Of a stretch of DNA of 64,000 nt, positions 25,101 through 37,100 are shown piece by piece (within the stretch, counting starts at the first letter, position 1; every line of letters begins with the position of its first letter). The position numbers and the translations under genes were made by a program. The stretch is from Misgurnus anguillicaudatus. Its lineage: Eukaryota; Chordata; Actinopteri; Cypriniformes; Cobitidae. The DNA lies in contig NC_073353.2 in NCBI RefSeq assembly GCF_027580225.2, forward strand, positions 34,438,501-34,502,500. Reading direction: 5' to 3'. The notes beneath the pieces were generated by a model that saw only the letters and a program-made list of their open reading frames with translations, made no database searches and was not told the DNA's origin.

Positions 25101-28100
25101 AATGCTTTCATCAGGCAAATTTCGCTGTTCTGATTTCTGTACAATACCATATTTACCGGCATGTTGCAAACCATTATTATCAAGATCTTTCTCTTTTGAC
25201 TTTACTGCCTTAGCTCTTGCAGACACTTTGTCTTCTGGCACCACTTGTGATGGGCAGATCTCCTGTCTATTGCTCACTTGTTTGGAAGTGTCTCCTGCCT
25301 CTAACCATTCCAGCACAAAAGGATCCTTTGCCTTGACCTGGGCTTTATCATCCCACTGTAGATCCTGCTTACTTTTTTGAATGGACTGAGCTAAGAACTG
25401 ATCTTCACTTTCTAAGCACTCACTCTCTAGTTTTGTCTCAGGGATGTTCTCAACAAACAAAGCACTCTGTTGAAATTTCTGTACAGGAACATTTTTACCT
25501 TGATGTTGCACAGCATCAATATCTTTATCTTTTAACTTCCCTGCCTTAGCTTTTGGAGACTCTTTGTTTTCTGGCACATCTTGTGAAGGCCTGATCTCTT
25601 TGATGTTGCTCACTTGTTTGGAAGCTTCGCCTGCCTCTAACCATTCCAGCACAAAAGGTTCCTTTGCCTTGACCTTAGCTTTATCATCCCAATGCACATC
25701 CTGCTGCCATTTTCTAATACGCTGAGCTAAGAACTGATCTTCACTTTCTAAGCACTCACTCTCCAGGTTTTTCTCAAAGATGTTCTCAACAGACAAAGCT
25801 CTTGGTTCTATTTTGTGTACGGGAACATTTTTACTTGTATGTTGCAAACCATCATCATCAAGAACTTTTTCTTTTTTTGACATTCCTCTCTTTGCTTTTG
25901 GAGACTCTTTGTTTTCTGGCACCTTATGTGAAGGCCTGATCTCTTTAATGTTGCTCACTTGTTTGGAAGCTTCTCCCGCCTCTAACCATTCCATCATGAA
26001 TGGATCCTTGGGCTTCACCTGGGCTTTTTCATCCCACAGCACATCCTCCTGCCATTTTCGAATGCGCTGAGCTAGAAGCTGATCTTCACTCTCTAAACAC
26101 TCACTCTCCACATTTTTCTCAACAATGTTCTCAACAGACAAAGATCTTTGGTCCAATTTCTGTACAGGAATAATTTTACTTTCATGTTGCAGACCATCAT
26201 CATCAAGAAATATTTCTTTCATTGACTTGACTGCTTTTGCTGGAGGCTTTCTGTCTTCTGGCATCTCATATGACGAGGAGATCTTCTGTGTATTGCTTAA
26301 TTTTTTAGAAGTGTCTCCTGATTCTAACCACTGCAAAACAAATGGTTCTTTCGCCTTGACCTGAGCCTTTTCATCCCACTGGCTATGAATTCTGGTACCA
26401 TCATCTTTCTGTATTAAAATATCATATTCAATGTCCTTTTCCGCCACCTCTTTGGATACGATCGTTTGATCCACCTGTGTGTCAGATACATGAACCTCAC
26501 TCTCTTTTCTTAATGCTTCTCGAGGAGAAAGTTCACCCTTCATAATTTGTAATGCCCTAGATCTTGACTGAGGTTCAAAAGAGTGTCTAACTCTTCGCTC
26601 TAATGATTGGGGGCCAAGTCCAGTAATTCTTTCCAGTCTACTCTGAAATTCTGCAGAATCTCTGGAACTTTCACCTTGCTCACCAGGGCGAACAACATGC
26701 TGAAGTTCTGGCAAAGTGGAAGGTTTTAGTTTAAGTCTCTCAACATAATCTGTGTAACAAGGTTCACTTGTAACGGATTCCACATCAAACTCAGATGAGG
26801 ACATTGTCGATATAGACATTCTCTTTTTCTTTTTGACAGCCTTTTGCAAAAGACTGAGTTTAGCTTTAACCTCTCCATGAAGGCTGTCTGTGTCACTAAA
26901 TCGATCACTGTACCTATCACTACACCTATCACTGAATTTATCACTAAACCTGTCACTGTATCGATCACGACCTGTAAATCTGTCACAGTATATATCACTG
27001 TATCGATCACTAAACCTTTCGTACCTCTCATACATCGGAGGCGGAGAACGTGCACGTTCGGATGCTGTTTCTAACTTGTCTTTTTCTGGTGTTCTTGATG
27101 GGGATGCAGTTCTAAAATACATGGTACGAAACAGGGAGCCTCCCTTTGTCCTGTGACGACCCTTGGATTTCCCTTTACTTGTTTTATCAAATGGAGAGCC
27201 AACACATCTTAGCTCCACTCTAAATGTTCTCTCCTTTGTTGAATCAGCTAATGATTCTGAGCTTGAATAGGTTTTGTTTGAATGTCTAGAATGACTGAAA
27301 TAACTTACATCTTGTTCTTCCCTCAATGACACAAGAAGTGACGCAGTGCATTCTGCAGATCCTTCAGTGTTAAATGCCATGACTTTGTAACTGCCCGAGT
27401 CTTTTTCCTTAATACCCTCAATTGTTAAACTTGTTGAGTGCATATGCATTTTACTCATTGTATGTATTTTACGATGGTGCTCCTTTGGTATTTGTCTGTT
27501 ATTATGGAACCACAATATTGTTGGAGATGGCATAGCAACTAGTTTGCACTTAAAAGCTACAGTATCACCCTCCAAAACAGAACGAAATTTTAGCTTTTTG
27601 GTGAATGACGGTTTGATGTTTTCACTGGGGGCTAAAAGTCCATGATCAACAATTTCTTCTGGGTCTGAAAAAGCACTGTATCCTCCTCCTTTTTCCGTGC
27701 ATTCAGTTCCTTCATTATAAAACAACTCTGTAAAAAAGGGAGACAAATTTCAACAAAATTCCCAGTTTGCTAAAGAAACTGAAATATATTTAAAAGAGAT
27801 TATTAATAGAAATATTAAATCATGCATCAAGTCACAAAGCCATAAAAAACAAATTCACTCACCATATTTGTTCGAATAAACGCAAGACTTGATTCTTTAT
27901 TAATGATTCTGACACGAAAATCGCTTGATGCTTTGTTCCTTCTTCTGTGGACAGTTCTTCAAAGCATAAATTTCTTTTCGAAGCATTAATACGTATCCAA
28001 ATAATGCTGATCTGGTTTGAAGAAGAGCTTTTATATTTAGCTTTGTGTATATCCTAAAATATCCCTTACCTGACTTGCAGAATGGTGAATAAACGCCCTT

Positions 28101-31100
28101 TCTAATACTTAGAATAACGGTATTATTTCATACATAAAGAGAAAAGTCACTCTCTATTGATTGAAAAAAAGAGTCTGGTCATTAAAACAGCACTAAATTT
28201 CTTTTTTAGAAGGCGTTTATTCGAACTAATATAGTTTACAGATGTAACCATGTTATTTAAAAAAGCAAACAACATTATTCACATACCGCTATCTGCAAGC
28301 CAGTCTAAGAAATATTTGCAGGAATATGTGTTCCAGATGCAAGAAACATAGAAAGCAATTAAAAGATGTGGCTACTTCCATATCTTTTAAAGTGTGATTT
28401 CCTGTGGTCTGGAACTTTAAAAGGATAACCATCCTGCACCTTTTGTTTTTAGAAACAATCAAAAAATACCATATCCTTCATGCTTTTCAAGTGGAACAGG
28501 TAAATGCAAAACCCCACTTTGCAAAAGTGCTTCACTGCAAGCATTTTATCAACCAAATTGCTTGCTATTCAATAACACTTGAGTTTCATCCATACACATA
28601 TCCAACGACATATGAAATTTGTTTCCATTTAAAAGGATCCACTTGCATGCAATGTTTGTACATCCAGTCATCACATCTAAATATGCTCAGAAAATGTTAA
28701 CTTTCATCGTTTTTTAGAGAGAGACATTATTTAGAAGGAGATACTGTAAATTGATCTTACCTTTGACTTCTTCTTCAATATCTTCTCGCACTTTTGTAAC
28801 TGTAACAAAAGTAACACGAGTAATAATGAGTAAATCATTGTAAATAATTATGAACAAAAAACGATGAATAAAATAATCATTCAGCCAAATTAAATCGTTC
28901 AGCCTCGGTATCAACATTTGATAAAGAAAAAAAGAAAATGTATCATTATAACAGTCATCCAAAAGAAATCAAAGTTCAGAGTTTGTCTGTGATACAAATG
29001 CAAAAATGTTAATAGAGGTGAAACATGGCAGTTGGAAAAAGCATGCATTTACCAGCCTGACATTACCTTATAAAAATATTTTTTTTTTTTTGAAGTAACC
29101 GTAGTACAATAGTTGTTTGCGTACTGAGTACCACTGGCAAACCCATTTAGTGGTAACCATGGTTTAACTATAGTAATCATGGTTCTTTGGTTTTAACTAT
29201 AGTAAAACCATGGTCATTTTCGTAATTCTGATAAAACTCCATCAGCACCGATAACTTTAAAAGAGTAAAGATGAAGAGGGCTGAAATAAACCAGCCTGAC
29301 CTCACAGGAAACTATTTTATGGTAACTATAGGTATAAAATGTATGGAGGTACTCAATTCATAAGAATTCCTACAAAGTGAATCATAGAAAAATTATAATT
29401 GATTGCTATTATTATGATTATTAAAGAAATTAATATTGAAACCCCACCGCTAACCTGCCCCACTAAACCACTCTCACAGGGGTAAAAGCAGATACTAACA
29501 CATACAAAAGGGATTGTACAAATATATAAATAATATAGCCACCTCGTAAAACCATACCAAAAGATTATGTTGTATAAACGGCATTTAAAGGTGCAGTGTG
29601 TAATTTTTTGAAGGATCTCTTGACAGAAATGCAAAATAATACACAAAGCTATATTATCAGCGGTGTATAAAGACCTTTCATAATTAACCGTTATGTGTTT
29701 ATTACCTAAGGATGAGACGTTTTTATCTACATACACATACTACATACATACAGGGTCCCCTTACATGGAAGTTGCCATTTTGTGCCGCCATGTTTCTACA
29801 GAAGCCCTTAACGGATAAACTTTTTTTAATAAGTTGTCTCCGATGATGAGATGTTTGTCCGGTGGTGGCTAACGTAGCTTTTCTATGTGTTTCAAAAGCG
29901 AGGGGTGAGCAGTGGACTAAGCCGTTGGTTGCAATTCGCAACCTCACCACTAGATGCCGCTAAAATTTACACACTGCACCTTAACCAACTTTAGTTATGC
30001 AAGGACTCTTTATGCAAGATCTCAAATGCTAAAGACTGTACTAAAAACTTTTTAAAGCAATGAAGTGCAAAGGTGGTTTTAACAAGCTGGCTTATACTTT
30101 TCAGATATTTAATGACTGATGAATTTCCCAAGTAATTCAAACAACGTTAAGGCTTCATAAAGTGCAGTTAGTAAAAGTGCACCAAAGTACCTAACAGGTA
30201 CCCATTTACTGAAAACTCAGAAAGACAGTGATGTAAATTATTGCACATACTCGTGGTCTGTTAATCAAAAACGATAAGCTGCTTTGAGCTCAATTACCTT
30301 CTTCAGTTACAGCAAGACTGGCTGAACAATCTGCCTCTCCTGCGATATTGACTGCTTTGCAAGTGTACAGTCCAGCATGCTCAGAAAAAGCATCAACTAT
30401 GATTAGTGTAGCAGCGTTTGTCATCTCATCAAAATGAAAGACAACATTTTTGGAAGGCTTTATAGGCTGTTTGTCATGAAACCAACTGATCTCTGGTTTT
30501 GGCATGCCGGACACACAAGCATGAAATCTGTCCACTTCTCCATGAGCCACCTCGCAGCTCACAATAGGCTGAATGAAAGTGGGTCTTTGGCCAATAGGGT
30601 CCTTCTTAACAGTTTTAATGCTTGTGTAGAGACTGGATGAAGGTTGTGATTGCGATTCAGATGCATAGTCGGCAATTGTTAGTCCTGGAAAGAAGCATTG
30701 ATTCACCCTTAACTACTGTCTGTAAGGTTCATGCAGGTTTGTTTCCTTTTTGATTTTCATTTGGTTGGAACCATTGCTTTGCATTAACAGCCAAACCATC
30801 ATCAATCAATTGTATATTAGTATTATTACTAAAGCCATTATTAATTTATGGTTCATAGGAAAGTTTGACTCACCATTCACTTTCAGTCCAGCAGAGCACG
30901 AGACCATTCCTGCAGAATTACGAGCAACACACGTGTACTCGCCCTCATCCTCAGGATAAACTCTGGCAATCTCCAGCTGACAGTTGTCATTGAACTGGGA
31001 CACTCGGAATATGTCCGACTGCTTGATCTCTTTGTCTTTGCAATACCAAGTAATCGTCAGATCTAAATCAGAGGAACAAGCGGAGCATTGACTTAGAAGT

Positions 31101-34100
31101 GAATTGATATTTTGAACCGATTAAGCATCCCAGCACATGGTTATTGTCCTTACCTTCCCCTGAGACACGACACTGGAACCTAGCAGGTTCTCCTTCGTTG
31201 ACAGAAGTACTGCGTATTGGTGATATTACCACAGGTGGTGAAAGGGGTGCTCCGGCTTCAGGAGAAACCACTTCTGGAACTAAAACGAAAATTATTTATT
31301 TTGTAAAAGAACAGCAGGTATGTTAATGAAGCACTAATCTGAACTAATCTTTACCTTCCACATCAAGCGAAGCAGAGCTTGTGGCTTCTCCATAGTCATT
31401 CTTAGCTTCACAGGTGTACAGAGCTGCATCTTCTGGGAAGACCTCAATGAGCAGCAATGTGTACTCAGTGGCATCCCTCAGGAACTTACACTTGAACCCA
31501 GAGGACAGAGCCTGAGAGTTCTTGTACCAGGATACCTGAGGTTGAGGGGTTCCTGTCACCACCACGGAGAATCGTGCAGGCTTGCCAGCCTCAACAGATA
31601 GTGGCTCCATGTCTCTGACAATCTGAGGAGGCTCAGGGACTGGAAAAAATGCAATAATTTTGTGTAAAAAGCTATCATGAAACATAATAAAAGACAACTC
31701 AACATAAATAACAAGTATAATGAATACTCAATGTAAAAATTACACTATTAATTAGGGATGCACAGATACAAATATTCTGTGCCGGTACTGATATTCGCTT
31801 ACTTAGAATGACATCTACCGATACCAATAGAAACAGAATATTATGCTACTTAACATCAAACGTGTAGCATCGCGTTGCTCGCTCTAGATTACTTGCGGGA
31901 TTTAACCTTGTGTCATGCAAATTTTTTGCTTGACTTGAATATTTTTAACTTGCGTGAAGGCGTGTTTAAGGCGAATAATCGCGTTTTCGCTGCAATCGCG
32001 CCACCCAATTCACGTCATTCGCATTGCCCCGCGCGAGGACGCATTTTGTAATCTACTCACGCCAACCGTTGAACTCGCGTTTGGTGTGTATGCCCCATTA
32101 GATCGTAAAAAGTGCAAAGTGTAAAAACTGCAATTCTGTTCTCATTTTTACCCAATTCAAAATAATAACACAGTATGAGTTCTGATGGGTTTTTCCGCCC
32201 CTTTTGATTGATCATCGGCTGTTGTCCAACAGTGTGAAAAATGCTTTTATTTATACCGACAGGGATGGGCAGTATTTTAGAAACATGTATTTAAAATACG
32301 TATTTAAAATACACAATAATATTTAGTATTTGAATTGGTTTCGGAACTTTTATATGTAATTTGTATTCATTTTAAATACATTTCAGATTTTGTTAGGATT
32401 TTCAAAATACATTAAATACTTTGTGCCAGTCAACCTCTTTATCAAACACGTCCCCCAATCCCAACATTCATGCACGTGAGCTGCAGCTGTACAACTGATT
32501 TTTCTGTAAAAATGTGAGGATGTCATGGTCAATTTTTTATGTTTTATATGTATTATATTTTATATGTATTTTGTATTCAAATACATTTTCCACACAGTAT
32601 TTTGTATTCAAATATTTTTTCACAGAATATTTTGTATTTTTTTTTTTTTGCCCATTTCTATCTACCGTTACCGAATATATATCTCTGCAACCTTACTGGT
32701 GCATGCAAAATGCAGATTTAATAATATGAGGGTCAATATTTAAACATTTTAACAGCATTTACTAGAGATCATACTCACTGTTAACAATCAGGTTCACCAC
32801 ACTTCTGTTCTTTCCAGCAATAAATGTGTATGGTCCTGCATCGCTCCTGTAGCTCTCTGTGATTGTAAGGCGATGAACTTTTCTTATAATCGCATAGTTG
32901 AAACGCGGCTCGAGAGAAAACTGTATCTCAACTCCATTTCTCAGCCAACGACCCTCGATGTCTTCCTCACTGACCTCAAACTCAATGGTAGCTCTTTGTT
33001 TCTCAAGCACCTACAATAAAATGCAAACACCATTGCATGAGTTATTCGTGCGATGACCTCTGTTTGTGATCAACAAATACAAAAAAATAGTGATGATGTG
33101 TATAATAAAGCCAGCTGGTACTTACAGTGATTGTCTTCTGTGCAGGTTCACTAATACGCACATCCTTCCCCTCAACTGTAAGGTTGGCTTTTGAAATGCT
33201 TGCGCCAGCTACCACAGAGTATTCACCAGCATCTGACATGCGCACCGTTTGGATCATCAGACGATGTATATGTTTTTCTGTGGTGACTTTGTGCCTATGG
33301 GGTAGAGATATGATCTATCAGGACGCTGAGCTATAGAGTGTCCAAAGGTAACATGCAGCATTGGTTATGAATAATGAAAATTAATAAATGTGCAGAATAC
33401 CTTTCAGATAATTCAAGTTCCTGACCATCTTTCATCCATGTTACTATGACGTTGGGCTCGGACAGCTCACATTCGAAAACAGCCTTCTTCTTCTCAGTAA
33501 TCTTTATGTCTTTGATATGCTTAGTGAACTCAATAACACGAGCTTAAATGTTTTATAAGAGAAAACAACTTCATTAGAATCAATCAATAAAGAATATTTT
33601 AAAAGAGTCATTTGAAAATGAAGCAAATTTTACCTTCAACAAATAGCTTTGCTGAAGTTGCAGCAGATCCGGCCACAAACGTGTACTCTCCGACATCCCC
33701 AAAGTGTACGTTACGGATAGTTAGAGAGTGACTAAACTGTTTAGTCCGAGTTTGGCATCTATCGCTGGATCGGATTTCTATTCCATTCTTCAGCCATTTG
33801 TAAGTGATGCCTTCATAGTTAACAGTCACCTCAAATGTGATTGTGTCTTTCTCCTGTGCATTCAGGTCTTTGAGCATAGATGTGATAAGGAGAGCTAAAG
33901 AAGAAAAACATTGGATTTGTTAAGTAAAATGTCTGGCGAGCAGTTTGGTACCAAAAAAAATTGAAAAAACTGAACTGACGGTTAACTGTCAGCGTGGCAG
34001 AAACTTTGTCATTTCCACACACAAATGTGTATTCTGCAGAGTCATCTCGGCTGGTGTTCATGATCTTCAGCTGATGCAGTTTGCCCTGCACCACAATCCT

Positions 34101-37100
34101 GAACTTTTCGCTCATCTCAATCTCAACCCCATTCTTCAGCCAGGTGGATGGGACATTGAAATGTGAAACTTCACACTCGAATGTGGCCACATGGGTCTCG
34201 GGAATCTCAAGGTCCTTTAGGGGCTTTGTGACTCTCAAAGCTAGAACAGTTAATTGTGGATTTAGTGATTGTATGTCTAATCTACTATTCTTCATGACAA
34301 ATGTTACAATACATATGTTTAGGAGAGCTTTCAATTTTTACTCACATTCAACATGTAAATATGCACTGCACTGCAAATGTCCAACAACAGCTGTGTATTC
34401 TCCAGCATCGACTTCTTCAACATTCTGAATGACCAACTTGTGCGCTTTCCTTTCTGACAAGATTTGAATATTGGCACTTGGTTTAAGCTCTTGGTTTTTG
34501 AACATCCATTTAACCGGTATGCCATCATGGGATAAACTCAGTTCAAATGAGGCTGTTGTATTCAGCAGGGAGGTCACATCTTTTGGTCTCTTCACAATCT
34601 TAATACTTTCAAAAAAAATCATATTAGTAAAGAGATTGCTATGTAGTATATCCCATACTCAGAAATAGGATCAAACATCTGTATTTTAAGCATTTTTTGT
34701 TAAGCAAAACATATAACTTACTTTCAACATTCAGTCTAGCGTTTGCAGTCAGCTTTCCAAGTTTAAATCCATAGACTGATTCATCTTGGGTGTTGCAGTC
34801 CTTGATCTTCAGGGTGTGCACAACGCCCTCTACGGTTATCTCATATTTATCACTGGGAACAATTTCTACACCATTCTTGATCCACTGGGATCCTTTGACG
34901 TCTAAATGGGTGAGTTCAAGACTGAATACTGCCTCTTGTGTTTCAGTAACTGTTTGGTTTTTCAATGTCTTCTTAATCTTCACAGCTATTAAAAAGAGAC
35001 ATTTGTAATCAGTTATGTGTAAAGGAAACTGGTTAATTTTACAGCATTAACTGATCACCGAGCATTATCCTAAAAAGCAGTAAACGTACCTTCAACCCTA
35101 AGGTTGGCGGATGTTTTGGAGTTTGCCACTTGATAAGTGTACTCTCCAATATCTTGTGGTCTTGTGCTCACAAAGATAAGCCGGCGCACTGCACCTTTAT
35201 CCTCGCTTTTAACATATTCATTAAAGAGAACGGAGTGGCCATCTTTAAGCCACCTGCCCTCAGAATCGGGATTAGCAACTTCACACTCCATCATAGCAGT
35301 TTGTGATTCTGCCACAGTCACATCACAAAGTGGCCTGTTTATAGCGCCTCCTGTTGAAAGAAGATCATAACCATAAGTTGGTGTCTGTGTAGTTTGCACA
35401 TGATGATTTGACAAAAGACAAATATTATCATACCTGACACAGTAAGTTTTGCACTGGACGTCTTTTCACCCGCTGCAAATTCATACTGGCCTTCTTCATC
35501 CTTCATGGCATTAATGATGGTTAAGCTATAGTGCTTCCCTTTGGACACCATTTTGTATTTGGGTCCAGCCTTCAGAGGCTGATTCTTGAAGGTCCAATAA
35601 GCATCTATTCCACTGTGGGTTAATTCCACTTCAAAAGTAACATTCTGAGTTTCTGTGCATACACAGTCCTGCATATGCTTGACGATGTCGACCGCTGCGG
35701 GACGTAGACATGTTAGTCAACAATAGAAACGCAAAAGTATTTCTCTTATCAGACATAATATTGGTACTACTTACTCTCAACAGACAGGTTGCAAGATGTT
35801 TCCACTTTGCCAACTGCCAGCCTATAGTGTCCTTCATCAGAAGCAAATGACCTGCTGAAAACCAGCCTCTGTTTGGACCCTTTGGCAACCATCTGGACTC
35901 TCTCACTAGGTACGATAGGCTTGTCATTCTGGTACCATTTCACAGAGCTAACATCAGGGGCAGAGATTTTAGCTTCTAGCACCGCCTTTGTACCCTCAAT
36001 GGTGTGGACATCCTTAAGAGGATTTACAATTTCGATTGCTGTGAACATAACAAGAACAATTATCTGTAACATCATATTTGAAGATTATAAAAATCTTCAT
36101 GCATTACTATCAAAAACCATCTTACTCTGAACAGTCAGTTTTCCACTTGTAGTAATATACTGAGCTGGAACACTAAATGAATATATTCCAGCATCATCCC
36201 TGTTGACATTTTCAATCAGAACTTTGTGGACAAGTTTGTCAATGACAATGTGAACTCTGTCAGAGGCAGAAAGAGGCAGGCTATTTTTCATCCAACTTCC
36301 TTCCACGTTTTCCTGTGAGAATCGCACCTCCATTTGGGCTATATCACCCTCGCAAAGTGTCAAGTCAGAGAGCCCTTGCATCAGAGTTACTGGACGCACT
36401 GGAAAAGAAAGAGGAGACTCATTATTATTAACTTTTCCAGTTCACAAATACATTGAAATGACTTAAAAGTAATTTGTACGATGATATATAATTATTTTCA
36501 AATTCTACTTACATTGCATCTTTAGTGTGGCACCCGTTGTCAGATCACCCACTTTGAAAGTATATTTTCCCTGGTCCTCCTTCTTGACATCTCTTACCGA
36601 TAGACTGTGTCGGCCACGACGGGATGACACAACATATTTTAAGCTTGGGGTAATTACTTTGTTCTCAAAGTACCATGTACCCTCAGCATCTTCGCGGGAC
36701 AGTTCGCACTCAAACTCTCCGGCGTAAGTCTCAGGCACTTCAATGCTCTCCAAATGTTTAACAATTTCCAGTGGTGCAGCTGTATAACAATTCACATGGC
36801 ACATATGAGCAAAAACCCAATGCTAAGTTTAAAATTTTGTGAAATAACAGGGAAATATATAGTTAACCATTTATGCCTACCTTCAACATGAAGTTTGGCG
36901 GTGGTGCTTATGTGATCATCGTCAACTATAGCACACGTGTACTCCGCTTCATCGTCCATGCCGATTGTCAGCACAGAAAGGAAATGCACTTTTCTGTCCG
37001 AGTGCATCCTATATTTATCTCCAGAGAAAATTTCGGCATTGTTCTTCAACCATTTGACCTTGACAAATGGTTCATTTGTCTCACACTCAAAGGTCATCAT

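Noticed and set aside
24763..26364. Series of repeated plus-strand frames opposite the novex-3 repeats
   Set aside because: Their repetition simply mirrors the tandem repeats of the minus-strand exon.
24330..26378. Array considered as CRISPR or satellite DNA
   Set aside because: Units are about 342 bp, in-frame coding and inside an open titin exon; there are no short spaced repeats.
26844..27156. Plus-strand frames rich in [17 protein letters not shown] sequence
   Set aside because: Antisense of the YSD/FSD tract; low complexity follows from the real exon.
29353..29950. Minus-strand frames of 127 and 75 codons
   Set aside because: Lie in an intron over a TTAA-bounded repeat; hydrophobic, no family recognised, no splice phase needing them.
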